IMG/VR virus record: IMGVR_UViG_3300028146_000015 | Coordinates: 1-48,062 of that record | DNA from: a virus | Reading direction: 5' to 3' (one strand) | DNA: 48,062 nt | Part shown: in pieces, positions 1-7,990 of the stretch | Position numbering within the stretch: the stretch's first letter is position 1 | How the letters are laid out: each line of letters begins with the position of its first letter | Made by a program: the position numbers and the translations under genes | Notes under the pieces: model-generated | What the model was told of the DNA's origin: nothing | Databases searched by the model: none | The model's input: the letters and a program-made list of their open reading frames with translations, nothing else

Positions 1-81
1 GGCCTTGACGCTTAGCAACGTCATCTGTCGCTGACGTCAGTGCCCGATTTTGTTCACGCTGAGTAGCTGAGGATTGTTCCA

Positions 82-405
82 GTGGCCGATTCCGGCGCCC
101 TGAGGCAGCGCCGTTCCAAGGCGCATAAATCCGGCGATCACCGGCTCTGTGGTAGCCGGTGCTCTATGGCCCCGGATGCGCGGGCGGTCCTGAGCGTGCT
201 GCCCGCGCTGGAGCCGGACGCTAGCTTTGACGCGGCGGCCGAGCTGAGGTCGCTGGCCGTGCGCCTGGCGGCCGTGCATGAGGGAGAGCCGGGTAACGCG
301 CTGGTCGCGCGGGAGCTGCGGATGACGCTGCAGGCGCTGATGCCGAAGGGCGCGGGCGATGCGGATGCCGGTCTCACCGGGCTTTTCCGGGCCTTGCAAG
401 CCTAG
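82..405 (+). CDS. Probable terminase small subunit
   Basis: This 107-residue protein begins at a GTG and is the first gene before the large terminase, which is the usual place for a small subunit that recognises packaging DNA. The N-terminus is basic and carries a G-D-H-x-L-C pattern (about residues 18-23) that I associate with small terminase-like proteins of actinophages; the rest is Ala/Leu-rich and probably helical, with a run of acidic and arginine residues typical of oligomerising helices. It overlaps the next gene by 47 bases. The role rests mainly on position; no classical helix-turn-helix is obvious. Confidence 0.6.
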   Translation: MADSGALRQRRSKAHKSGDHRLCGSRCSMAPDARAVLSVLPALEPDASFDAAAELRSLAVRLAAVHEGEPGNALVARELRMTLQALMPKGAGDADAGLTGLFRALQA

Positions 406-1300
406 GTTCGCCACCCCGCGCAACCCGGAGCGCCGGAACCTGGCGGAGGGCATCGCGAGGACCGCGGTCGTCCTCGGCTTCGAGACGTCCCTGGGGCCCG
501 GCCTGATGCCGTGGCAGCACGAGGCGAACCAGGTCGTCACGGAGCTGAACGAGTCCGGGCGGCTGGCTTACCGGCAGGCCGTGATCGAGGTGATGCGGCA
601 GCAGGGCAAGAGCGTGGACGTGCTGTCGCTGATGATCGCGCGGGCGCTGCGGCGCCCTGACACGCAGGTGGTGTACGGGGCGCAGTCGGGCAAGGAGGCC
701 CGTCACCGGCTGATCGACGTGTGGTGGCCGCGTATCCGCAAGTCGAGGCTGGCCCCGCTGATCGACCTGCGCAAGACGACAGGCAGTGAGGCGCTGCTGT
801 TCGCGAACGGGTCGATGCTGGGCCTGATCAACGCGGAGGAGACGTCGGGTCACGGCGACAACCTGGACCTAGGCGTCATCGACGAGGCGTGGGCGCAGGT
901 TGATGACCGGCTGGAGCAGGCGATGAGGCCCGCGATGATGACCCGTGACGCGCAGCTGCTGATCGTGTCGGCGGCGGGGAACGAGAAGAGCGCCTACTTC
1001 CAGCGCAAGGTGATGGAGGCCCGCGCCCGCATCGAGATGGGCCTGACCGGTGGCGGCTGCTACATCGGCTACAGCGCGCCGGATGACGCGGACCCGGGTG
1101 ACCCGGCGACGTGGCGGGCGTGCATGCCCGCCCTGGGGATCACGGTGACGGAGGATGTCGTGGCGCAGGATTACGTCGACATGGACATGGCCGAGTTCCG
1201 CCGCGCCTACCTCTGCCAGTGGCCGGACGTAGCTAAGCCTGGCTGGGGCGTGATCGGCCAGGACGCGTGGTCGGCGGCTGCTGCGCAGGACGTCGCGTGA
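359..1300 (+). CDS. terL: Terminase large subunit, ATPase part (split gene)
   Basis: This is the packaging motor ATPase. The N-terminal stretch P-R-F-A-T-P through L-G-F (residues 15-41) and PWQ (51-53) match the start of HK97-type large terminases. Walker A is R-Q-Q-G-K-S at residues 80-85 and Walker B is L-D-L-G-V-I-D-E at 169-176, with the catalytic Glu at 176. The product stops after 313 residues, exactly where the family normally continues into the RNase H-like nuclease domain, which is encoded next in the -1 frame behind a GTGA overlap. ATG at 365 is an alternative start. Either two chains assemble or a frameshift joins them; which is unknown. Confidence 0.88.
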   Translation: MRMPVSPGFSGPCKPRFATPRNPERRNLAEGIARTAVVLGFETSLGPGLMPWQHEANQVVTELNESGRLAYRQAVIEVMRQQGKSVDVLSLMIARALRRPDTQVVYGAQSGKEARHRLIDVWWPRIRKSRLAPLIDLRKTTGSEALLFANGSMLGLINAEETSGHGDNLDLGVIDEAWAQVDDRLEQAMRPAMMTRDAQLLIVSAAGNEKSAYFQRKVMEARARIEMGLTGGGCYIGYSAPDDADPGDPATWRACMPALGITVTEDVVAQDYVDMDMAEFRRAYLCQWPDVAKPGWGVIGQDAWSAAAAQDVA

Positions 1301-1800
1301 CCGGCGAGTTCACGCTGGCGGCGGCGATCAGCGAGGACCGCCAGCTCGCCTCGGTGGCTGTGGCCCGCAAGGGCGGCAGCGGGAAGATCGTGGTCGACAT
1401 CCGCTTCCACGACAGCCCCCGCCTGGTCGTCGCGTGGCTGTCCGGCGCGTACGCGTTCTCTGAGCCCGCCGCGCTGGTGGTGAACCCGAAGAGCCAGTCG
1501 GCGACGCTGATCGAGCCGCTGCGGGCGGCGGGGATCATCGCGACCGAGCCGACTGCAGAGGACGTGGCGGTGGCTCACGGCCAGTTCCTTGACCTGATCG
1601 CGGCCGGGGGCCTGGAGCACCTGAACCAGCGGGAGCTGACGGACGCGGTGCGGGCGGCGCAGCAGCGGCCGCTGTCGGGGGCCAAAGCGTGGGATCCGAA
1701 GGTTGCGGTGGATCAGGGGCCGCTGGTGGCGGCGACGCTGGCGGTGTGGCAGTTCGCCCGGCATGAGGAGCTGTCCTCCCCCGGCGCGTGGAACGTCTGA
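1297..1800 (+). CDS. terL: Terminase large subunit, nuclease part (split gene)
   Basis: This 167-residue product lines up with the C-terminal RNase H-like nuclease of large terminases: beta strand T-L-A-A-A-I-S-E-D-R at residues 6-15, V-V-N-P-K-S at 61-66, H-L-N-Q-R-E-L and the closing P-L-V-A-A-T-L-A-V-W helix. It starts at a GTG overlapping the stop of the ATPase gene, with AGGA 6 bases upstream. By memory of the family, the first two metal-binding aspartates fall at residues 10 and 63, where this protein has Ala and Asn; the aspartate before Q-G-P-L-V is kept. The nuclease may be weakened or use other residues. Confidence 0.82.
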   Translation: MTGEFTLAAAISEDRQLASVAVARKGGSGKIVVDIRFHDSPRLVVAWLSGAYAFSEPAALVVNPKSQSATLIEPLRAAGIIATEPTAEDVAVAHGQFLDLIAAGGLEHLNQRELTDAVRAAQQRPLSGAKAWDPKVAVDQGPLVAATLAVWQFARHEELSSPGAWNV

Positions 1801-1803
1801 CTC

Positions 1804-1888
1804 GCCGGGTGTCCGATTCGAACGGACGAGGGCCGCGCGCGAGTGCCCTTGCACCGGGGCGATCGATTACGGCCGCAGCCGACCCGGG
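1804..1888 (-). other. tRNA-like structured element (possible tRNA relic)
   Basis: Read on the minus strand, a T-arm-like hairpin is present: 5-bp stem GTCCG/CGGAC around the loop TTCGAAT (1811-1827). The next 7 bases (ACCCGGC) pair with CCCGGGT at 1882-1888 over 6 of 7 positions, as an acceptor stem would. The total of about 85 nt would suit a class II tRNA. However I cannot draw a convincing D-arm, and no anticodon loop has T at position 33 with a sound stem. It is best seen as a degraded tRNA or another structured RNA in an otherwise empty gap. Confidence 0.25.
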
Positions 1889-1960
1889 AGAACCCTTTGT
1901 GGCCGCTCCGGGCAACCGCAGCGAGCCAGACTCAGCCAAGTTTAGGCAATGGAGGCCAGC

Positions 1961-2197
1961 ATGCGCTTGTCGGTCGCCCTGCTGCTGCTCGCCCTGGCCG
2001 GGGTCCTCGGCGGCGGCGCGCTGATCGGCCTGCCCGCGCTGGGCGGCTGCCTGATCTTCGACTCGCTGTGCGTGGGCGCGTGGGCTTTGCTGCGCGATGA
2101 CGGTTCGGCCGCGCAGCCGCTGGTGACGGGTATCGCGGACGGGATTCCCCCGGAGCTGCGGAAGGTCATTGACCGTGCGCGGGGAGCCGCCGCGTGA
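1961..2197 (+). CDS. Small membrane protein
   Basis: A 78-residue protein whose first 45 residues are almost wholly hydrophobic (runs of Leu/Ala/Val, then G-G-A-L-I-G-L-P-A-L-G-G), giving one long or two short membrane segments, followed by a polar tail. I chose the ATG at 1961 because GGAGG lies 5 bases upstream; an in-frame ATG at 1949 has no such site. It sits between terminase and portal, an unusual place for a membrane protein, and is coupled by GTGA to a second one. Function not recognised. Confidence 0.6.
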   Translation: MRLSVALLLLALAGVLGGGALIGLPALGGCLIFDSLCVGAWALLRDDGSAAQPLVTGIADGIPPELRKVIDRARGAAA

Positions 2198-2346
2198 GGC
2201 CTCGCTGGCTCGGCTACGGGGTTATGTGGGCCGTGTTCTTTGGCGTTGGCGATGCGCTTACCGGCCAGCCCGTCCATGAGGCGATCCGCTATGGCATCGA
2301 GATCCTGACTGGCATCTTCATCGGCATTGCGGTGGCGAAGCGGTGA
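2194..2346 (+). CDS. Tiny membrane protein
   Basis: A 50-residue product starting at a GTG that overlaps the previous stop, and ending in a stop that overlaps the portal start, so it lies in a tightly coupled row. Two hydrophobic segments (about residues 6-19 and 36-48) are separated by a polar loop with D-A-L-T-G-Q, and the chain ends in A-K-R, suggesting a two-span inner membrane protein with a cytoplasmic C-terminus. Function not recognised; the overlaps at both ends argue that it is translated. Confidence 0.55.
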   Translation: MRPRWLGYGVMWAVFFGVGDALTGQPVHEAIRYGIEILTGIFIGIAVAKR

Positions 2347-3776
2347 GGCTGGCTGACCGGCTGGGGCTGACCCGCCGCGCGGGCTACTGGGAGGGCGCGG
2401 CATCAGGCGCGGCCGTGCTGACGTCCAGCTACGGCTCCCCGGACCGTGAGCCGGTTTTGCCGCAGCTGGCCCAGTTCGCGCAGCAGGCGTACGGGTCCAG
2501 CAGCCCGGTGTTCGCAGCGTCGCTGGTGCGGATGGCGCTGTTCTCCGAGATCACGTTCCAGTGGCAGGCGAAGGACGACAAGCACCTGTTCGGGAACCAG
2601 GCGCTGGCGAAGCTTGAGACCCCGTTCGGGCCGGGCACGACGACGCAGATGCTGCTGTCCCGGATGGAGCAGGACGCGTTCCTCGCCGGGCAGGCCTACA
2701 TCTGGGATGCTCCCGGTCAGGACCGGCTGGTGCGGCTGCGGCCGGACTGGACGACGATCGTCTCCGAGCTGGTGCAGGCGGCCGGCGGCGGCTGGTACCG
2801 GCGGAAGGTCGGCTACTGGACGGAGCCGCCCAAGTCGGTGACCGGGCAGGGCGACGGCCAGTTCTACCCGGCGGCCGAGGTGGTCCACTGGGCGCCGGTC
2901 CCGGACCCGTGCGCGGACTTCCGCGGCATGTCCCCTTTGACGCCGGTCGTCCGGGACATCCAGGGCGATGACGGGATGGGCCAGTACAAGGTCCGCTACC
3001 TGCAGAACAACGCCACCCCGAACATGATCATCCGGTACGCGCAGAAATTGCAGCCGGGCACGGTGGACTCCCTGCGAGAGCGGATGGCGGCCCGCTACGG
3101 CGGCCCGGACAGCGCCGGGAAGACGCTGATCCTGGACCAGGGCGCTGACCTGACCCTGGCGGGGAACTCGCTGGCGCAGATGGACTTCTCCAACGTGCAG
3201 TCCGCGGGCACGGAGCGGATCCTGGCGGCGTGCATGGTCCCGGCGGTCCTCGTCGGTCTGGAGCCGCTGCGGGGCGCGGGCCGCGGCTACCAGGAATCGA
3301 TGCAGAAGCTGGCGAACATCTGGGCGCGCCCGACGTGGCGGTCGGCGTGCGGCGCTTTGGAGCAGCTGCTCGACGCCCCGGCGGGGAACCGGCTGTGGTT
3401 CGACACCTCGGATATCGCGGCGTTGCAGGACGGGGAGATGGAGCGGGGGCAGACGGTGCTGGTGAAGGCGCAGGCGGTGCTGGCGCTGAACCAGGCGCAG
3501 AAGTACGACCCGGCCTCGGTCATCACCGCCGTCGACTCGGGTGACCTGACGCAGCTGAAGCCGCTTCCGCCGGCGGCGCTGGCCCCGGCTGGCGGCGCGG
3601 CGGTGCAGCACCTGCTGCCGCAGGCGCAGCCGGGCGCGACCGCGACCCCGCTGCCAGCCTCGCTGCCCCGCCTGCCGGTGGGGTCGACGTCGCCGGGTGA
3701 CGGCGGCAACGGCTCCCGGCCGACGCCCCGCCCGTCGTCGGCGCGGCGGGCACTGAACGGAGCCGGGCATGTCTGA
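2343..3776 (+). CDS. Portal protein (HK97 family)
   Basis: The 477-residue product forms the dodecameric ring through which DNA enters the head. Recognisable family features are R-L-R-P-D-W near residue 130, the central V-R-Y-L-Q-N-N-A-T-P-N segment, S-A-G-K-T-L-I-L-D-Q-G, and the stretch A-A-C-M-V-P-A-V-L-V-G-L that precedes Y-Q-E-S and the A-R-P-T-W helix. The last 70 residues are a low-complexity Pro/Ala/Gly tail. The GTG start overlaps the preceding stop. Position after terminase and before protease and capsid fits the standard siphovirus head order. Confidence 0.92.
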   Translation: MRLADRLGLTRRAGYWEGAASGAAVLTSSYGSPDREPVLPQLAQFAQQAYGSSSPVFAASLVRMALFSEITFQWQAKDDKHLFGNQALAKLETPFGPGTTTQMLLSRMEQDAFLAGQAYIWDAPGQDRLVRLRPDWTTIVSELVQAAGGGWYRRKVGYWTEPPKSVTGQGDGQFYPAAEVVHWAPVPDPCADFRGMSPLTPVVRDIQGDDGMGQYKVRYLQNNATPNMIIRYAQKLQPGTVDSLRERMAARYGGPDSAGKTLILDQGADLTLAGNSLAQMDFSNVQSAGTERILAACMVPAVLVGLEPLRGAGRGYQESMQKLANIWARPTWRSACGALEQLLDAPAGNRLWFDTSDIAALQDGEMERGQTVLVKAQAVLALNQAQKYDPASVITAVDSGDLTQLKPLPPAALAPAGGAAVQHLLPQAQPGATATPLPASLPRLPVGSTSPGDGGNGSRPTPRPSSARRALNGAGHV

Positions 3777-3954
3777 GCGCATTAGGGCGACGCACCCGGA
3801 TTGCTTCCGGAGTGGCGCGTGGGCGCGACTGGTCGGCACCACGTCACTGCCTGGATTCCCTGAGGGTGACCGGGATTGCTACCTAGTCGAGTTCCCGGAT
3901 GGCGTCACGGATTTCTGGGCTATCAGCGCGGAGCACGGGTATGAGCTCGCCTAG
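3769..3954 (+). CDS. Small conserved-type phage protein
   Basis: A 61-residue protein overlapping the portal end by 8 bases. It is rich in aromatic and acidic residues, ending Y-L-V-E-F-P-D-G-V-T-D-F-W; the pattern H-P-D-C-F-R-S-G-x-W-A near the N-terminus and the beta-strand look suggest a small compact domain. Comparable short genes often sit between portal and protease in actinophages, but I do not know a function. Reading-frame statistics and coupling support it being real. Confidence 0.6.
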   Translation: MSERIRATHPDCFRSGAWARLVGTTSLPGFPEGDRDCYLVEFPDGVTDFWAISAEHGYELA

Positions 3955-4936
3955 CCCGGCCGAGTCGTGGGCGGTGGCGTGGGCTGGCGGGATGGCGGAC
4001 CCGGCGGTGCGGTTCAACCCGAACCACGCGGCGGCGGGCAGCGCGAACGGCGGCCAGTTCGCCTCATCCGGCAGCGGCAGCGGGAGCGCCAAGGGCGGCA
4101 GCGCGTCCGCTCACCAGGCCCACGTCGCGCACGTCGCCCACGAGAAGCACGTTGCCGCGCTCGCGGCGGCTGCGCCCGCCACGGCGGCGCGCAAGAAGTC
4201 GCTGCTCAGCCAGGCGCACGCCGACCGCGAGAAAGCCGCCGAGCTGGAGAAAGAGCTCAAGGGCCTCGAGCAGCAGCAGGCGAAGGCCGCGCAGGCGGCC
4301 AAGCACGCCAAGGCGGTAGCCGCGCACGCGAAGGGCGGCGCGGTGCAGCACCACACCGCCGCGCACAAGGCCCACAGGAAGGCCACCGCGCACCACGCGT
4401 CACTGAAGTCCCGCATCGGCGGCCTGCGCGACCAGATCGCTGAGCTGACAGATAAGGCGAAGGCCCTCGAGGCGGAGGCGGCGAGGCTGTTATGGCGGGC
4501 GACAGCGGCATCCCGGGCCACTTCCCGCACCAGCTGGCCGACTGGTGGGAGCGCGGCGCGGGCGCGGCGAAGATCCGCTGGGGCGAGGGCGGCGACTTCA
4601 TGCGCTGCGTGCGCCTGGCGGTCGGTGAGGCGCACATGGACCCGGAGCGGGCCAAGGGGTTCTGCGCCGAGCGCCACCACGCGGTCCTCGGCATCTACCC
4701 GGCCACGCACGCGGCGATGGAACACGGAAGGGCGGCAATGGCGGACAGCAAGCAGCCTTACGGCGACGTCACGTACGCCGACCCCGGCTACCAGGCCGAC
4801 GGCAAGAAGCGCTACCCGCTCGACAGCGTCGAGCATTGCAAGGCCGCCTGGTCCTACATCAACCAGGCAGGAAACGCCGCCCAGTACACGGCGGAGCAGC
4901 TGTCAGCGATCAAGGGGCGCATCAAGTCCGCGCTGA
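3941..4936 (+). CDS. Coiled-coil/scaffold-like protein, out of frame with the protease
   Basis: From ATG 3941 the first about 183 residues are convincing protein: A-V-R-F-N-P-N-H followed by a Gly/Ser linker, then an Ala/Lys/His/Glu-rich coiled coil resembling a scaffold (delta) region. After about 4490 the frame stays open to 4936, but the translation becomes Arg/Ser/Thr-rich shadow sequence while the neighbouring frame carries the protease. In the actinophage proteases I know, the F-N-P-N-H linker and coiled coil are joined in frame to the protease. So this is either a separate scaffold protein with an odd tail, a frameshifted fusion partner, or a mutation. Confidence 0.6.
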   Translation: MSSPSPAESWAVAWAGGMADPAVRFNPNHAAAGSANGGQFASSGSGSGSAKGGSASAHQAHVAHVAHEKHVAALAAAAPATAARKKSLLSQAHADREKAAELEKELKGLEQQQAKAAQAAKHAKAVAAHAKGGAVQHHTAAHKAHRKATAHHASLKSRIGGLRDQIAELTDKAKALEAEAARLLWRATAASRATSRTSWPTGGSAARARRRSAGARAATSCAACAWRSVRRTWTRSGPRGSAPSATTRSSASTRPRTRRWNTEGRQWRTASSLTATSRTPTPATRPTARSATRSTASSIARPPGPTSTRQETPPSTRRSSCQRSRGASSPR

Positions 4937-5793
4937 GGAAGTACGGGGTGACCGTGTCCGAGGACCAGCCAGCCGAGTCAGGCCGCGCCGAGTCGCTGGC
5001 GCCATATTTCCGGTCGTTCCCGCTGGAGGACATCTCCATCCGGACCGGCGGCGACGGCCGCACCGTCGAGGCGTACGCCGCGGTGTTCAACACTCCCGCG
5101 CCGGTCCGCGACCAGGACGGCGAGTACATGGAGGAGCTTGACCCGGCCGTGTTCAACCGGGCGATCTCCGACGCGCGCCCGCAGGGCGGCCGGGCGAACT
5201 GGCGCGTCGGCGTGTTCTACAACCACGCCATGACCCTGTACGGCACCCCGTCCGAACGGCACTCGGTGCCGATCGGCAAGACCCTCGACATGAAGGCCGA
5301 CTCCCGGGGCCTGTGGACGCTGACCCGCTATCACCGGGGCGAGCTCGCCGATGAGGTGCTGGAGGCCATCCGCGAAGGGTCGATCCCCGGGTACTCGTTC
5401 TCGGGGAACTTCCGCCGCAGCAACCCGCTGATCCCCAGGGGCGGCTTCCGCAAGGACTACCGCACCGGTGAGCTGCCCCGCGTGCGGCGGATGGAGTCAA
5501 CGCTGGCCGAGTACGGGCCGACGCCGCGCCCGGTTTACGAGGGCGCGGCAGTCACCGGGATGCGCAGCGACATGCTGCTCGGCGCGATGATGAACGACCC
5601 CGAACTCGCAGCACGCATGATCAGCATGTTCCGCGACGGCGCTCCGCTGGACTCGCCGCCGCTGCCCGGCGCTCCCCGCCCAGGGGACTCGCCCGCCGAG
5701 GACTCGCACCTGGTGCGCTCCGGTCGGTCAGTGAAGGAGGAGCTGCAGGCCGCCAGGTCAGCGTTCCTCCAGAGGCACCGGAGGAACGAGTGA
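4492..5793 (+). CDS. HK97-type prohead protease
   Basis: The 433-residue product contains a short N-terminal module (W-G-E-G-G-D-F-M-R-C near residue 30; K-G-F-C-A-E-R-H-H) that accompanies many actinophage proteases, then the serine protease core: V-E-A-Y-A-A-V-F-N-T (about 196-205), N-H at 244-245 and G-Y-S-F-S-G around 301-305, giving the likely catalytic His245 and Ser302. It cleaves the scaffold/delta region of the capsid protein during head maturation. The ATG at 4492 has a GA-rich ribosome site. The reading frame differs by one from the upstream coiled coil. Confidence 0.88.
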   Translation: MAGDSGIPGHFPHQLADWWERGAGAAKIRWGEGGDFMRCVRLAVGEAHMDPERAKGFCAERHHAVLGIYPATHAAMEHGRAAMADSKQPYGDVTYADPGYQADGKKRYPLDSVEHCKAAWSYINQAGNAAQYTAEQLSAIKGRIKSALRKYGVTVSEDQPAESGRAESLAPYFRSFPLEDISIRTGGDGRTVEAYAAVFNTPAPVRDQDGEYMEELDPAVFNRAISDARPQGGRANWRVGVFYNHAMTLYGTPSERHSVPIGKTLDMKADSRGLWTLTRYHRGELADEVLEAIREGSIPGYSFSGNFRRSNPLIPRGGFRKDYRTGELPRVRRMESTLAEYGPTPRPVYEGAAVTGMRSDMLLGAMMNDPELAARMISMFRDGAPLDSPPLPGAPRPGDSPAEDSHLVRSGRSVKEELQAARSAFLQRHRRNE

Positions 5794-7277
5794 CTGAGGT
5801 ACTTGACCGGCCCGCGGGCACCGACGACGGCGACGCCAAGCGCGCCCGCCTCGCGGAGCTGCGCGGTTCTTACCGCAGCTTGCAGGACATGACCGCCCGG
5901 CAGCGGGCGATCGTCACCGAGCTCGCGGGCATCGACGCGATCACTGACCCGGGCGAGGACGACCTCGCCTGGCAGGGCACGCTGATCACCGAGCACGACG
6001 ACCTCGACGAGCTGGCCGCGCCGCTGCGCAAGCGCGCCGCTGACCTGGCCCGCGTCCGCAAGGCCGCCGCCGACCCCGCCAACCTGGAGCCGCCCGCGTC
6101 CGTCCGCAGCGGGGGCGCCCCCGACCTGCAGACCCGCAACGTGGCCGGGGCTGACCCGTTCGCGGAGCTGGACAAGGTCCGCGCCGGGCTCGTTGACCCG
6201 CGCACGGTGCGCGGCTGGGCGCTGGACGCGATCGAGCAGGCCGCCCGCCGCGGCGACATGCAGTCGCAGTGGGCGGAAGAGGCGACGCTGAAGACCGAGA
6301 ACCAGTTCATCGGCCAGTCCAACGTCGCCAAGCACATCCTGATGACCGGCTCCGACGATTACCTTCAGGCGTTCCGCGCCTACCTGCACGACCCGCAGGC
6401 GGAGGCCCACCGTGCCGCGCTGACCCTCACCCCGGGGTCCGCAGGTGGGTACCTCTTGCCGTTCGTGCTCGACCCATCGATCATACTCACGAACGCCGGG
6501 TCGGCTAACCCGTGGCGGCGGATCTCCCGCGTCGTGCAAACCACGTCCAACACGTGGAACGGCGTCAACTCCGCCGGCGTGAACGCGGCGTGGCTCGCTG
6601 AGGCGACGATCGTCACCGACGGCACCCCGACCCTCGGCAACGTGGTCGTGACCCCGGTCAAGGCCGCCGCGTGGGTGTACGGTTCGTACGAAGTTTTGGA
6701 AGATACGGATTTCGGGCAGCAATTGCCGGCACTACTAGCGGACGCGAAGGACCGCCTCGAGGAGGCCGCGTTCGCGACCGGTGGCGGCACCACCGTCCCC
6801 AACGGCGTCGTTGTCGGCGCCACCACCGTCTATACCGGCGCGACCACCCTCGTCTACGCGATCGGCGACGTCTACGGCACCCACGCGGCCCTGCCCGCGA
6901 GGTTCCGCAACAGCCCGAAGGTGGCGTGGGTGATGAACGTCGCCTACATCAACAAGACCAGGCAGCTTGACCCGGCCGGCGGCTCCTCGTTCTGGACCAA
7001 TTTGGGCCAGGGCCAGCCGGAGACGCTGCTGGGCGCCCCGATCTACGAGTCGACGACGATGTCGTCGGCGACGGCGTCGGGCACCCTGGAGGCCATCTTC
7101 GGGGACTTCAACCAGTTCATCATCGCGGACCGTGTTGGGGTTAGTATGATTTATGATCCCTTGGTTCAGGGTACAGGTGGAATACTACCCAGCGGCCAGG
7201 CAGGATGGTTTATGTTCTGGAGGACAGGCTCCCAGCTGAGCACGGTGAACGCGTTCCGTGTCTTGAAGGGCGCTTAA
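5790..7277 (+). CDS. Major capsid protein (HK97 fold)
   Basis: The 495-residue product has an N-terminal helical delta region (residues 1 to about 110) that the protease would remove, then an HK97 capsid domain: T-P-G-S-A-G-G-Y-L-L-P-F (about 212-223), W-L-A-E-A (the glycine/aromatic loop region), E-V-L-E-D-T and the C-terminal G-D-F-N-Q-F-I-I-A-D-R, the usual final part of the fold. GTG start overlaps the protease stop, with GGAGG 5 bases before it. Two patches, about 6680-6740 and 7130-7215, use AT-rich codons quite unlike the rest of the gene. Confidence 0.93.
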   Translation: MTEVLDRPAGTDDGDAKRARLAELRGSYRSLQDMTARQRAIVTELAGIDAITDPGEDDLAWQGTLITEHDDLDELAAPLRKRAADLARVRKAAADPANLEPPASVRSGGAPDLQTRNVAGADPFAELDKVRAGLVDPRTVRGWALDAIEQAARRGDMQSQWAEEATLKTENQFIGQSNVAKHILMTGSDDYLQAFRAYLHDPQAEAHRAALTLTPGSAGGYLLPFVLDPSIILTNAGSANPWRRISRVVQTTSNTWNGVNSAGVNAAWLAEATIVTDGTPTLGNVVVTPVKAAAWVYGSYEVLEDTDFGQQLPALLADAKDRLEEAAFATGGGTTVPNGVVVGATTVYTGATTLVYAIGDVYGTHAALPARFRNSPKVAWVMNVAYINKTRQLDPAGGSSFWTNLGQGQPETLLGAPIYESTTMSSATASGTLEAIFGDFNQFIIADRVGVSMIYDPLVQGTGGILPSGQAGWFMFWRTGSQLSTVNAFRVLKGA

Positions 7278-7311
7278 CTCCAGAAGCTGAAATGGGCATG
7301 ACTGGCTCTTT

Positions 7312-7346
7312 CTAGTTGAGAACAGCTGTAGACTGTTCTCAACTAG
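7312..7346 (+). repeat. Perfect 14-bp hairpin between capsid gene and HNH gene
   Basis: CTAGTTGAGAACAG (7312-7325) and its exact complement (7333-7346) enclose a 7-base loop. No T-run follows, so it is not a normal intrinsic terminator. The 3' arm ends at the GGGAGG ribosome site of the HNH gene, so the fold could block or mark the start of that insert, or stabilise the capsid mRNA end. Confidence 0.85.
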
Positions 7347-7356
7347 GGAGGCCAGG

Positions 7357-7989
7357 ATGCCAGACTGCTCTTACGAGGACTGCGGGCGGACCGCGCGAGA
7401 CGGCAATACGGTCTGCAAGTTCCACCAGCACAGGGAATGGCTCGCCCGCCAGGGACCGTGCTCCGTGGACGGCTGTGAACGCCAGTCCAGTGCCGGCGGC
7501 CTGTGCCAGATGCATTACCAGCGCAAGCGCACTGGCGCTCCGAACTGGGATGCGCTGGCCCCGCAGCGCATGAAGCGTGGCGCTGAGTGCGCCGTGGACG
7601 GCTGCGAGCGCACGGTTCAGGCTCGTGGTTACTGCACGATGCACTATCAGCGCGTGGCCGTCCTAGGACATGCAGACCCTGGCCCGGCGCAAAGGGTGAA
7701 AGCCGAATCCGGCGCGGGCAGCAACGAGCGCGGGTACCACGTCATCACGGTCGGCGGACAGCGGTACTTCGAGCACCGGTACGTGATGGAGTGTCACCTC
7801 GGCCGGCCGCTTTGGCCGGATGAGGAGGTCCATCATCGCAACCGGATCCGGGATGACAACCGGATCGAGAACCTGGAGCTGTGGTGCACGCCGCAGCCGA
7901 GGGGCGGCCGGGTGGAAGACCTGGTGGCGTTCTACGTAGAGCGTTATCCCGACGTGGCCCGGCAGGTCCTGGCCCAGATGGAGGCATGA
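7357..7989 (+). CDS. Free-standing HNH homing-type endonuclease
   Basis: This 210-residue protein begins with three similar zinc-binding repeats, each of the form C-x(3,4)-C-x(7,9)-G-x2-C-x2-H (about residues 4-24, 35-54, 75-95), followed by an HNH domain: E-H-R-Y-V-M-E (about 142-148), E-E-V-H-H-R-N (155-161) and N-R-I-E-N-L-E-L-W (167-175). That is the HNH_3 type found in mobile endonucleases of phages. It is inserted between the capsid gene and head-completion genes, with more AT-rich sequence at its 5' end and a hairpin directly before its ribosome site, all consistent with a selfish insertion. Confidence 0.88.
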   Translation: MPDCSYEDCGRTARDGNTVCKFHQHREWLARQGPCSVDGCERQSSAGGLCQMHYQRKRTGAPNWDALAPQRMKRGAECAVDGCERTVQARGYCTMHYQRVAVLGHADPGPAQRVKAESGAGSNERGYHVITVGGQRYFEHRYVMECHLGRPLWPDEEVHHRNRIRDDNRIENLELWCTPQPRGGRVEDLVAFYVERYPDVARQVLAQMEA

Positions 7990-7990
7990 C

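Noticed and set aside
2403-3842. Antisense open frame of 479 codons under the portal gene
   Set aside because: Plus strand is an unmistakable portal; the mirror translation has no domain and is Arg-rich.
7312-7346. Intrinsic terminator after the capsid gene
   Set aside because: The 14-bp stem is strong, but no T-run follows and the loop is large; downstream genes also seem to depend on the same transcript.
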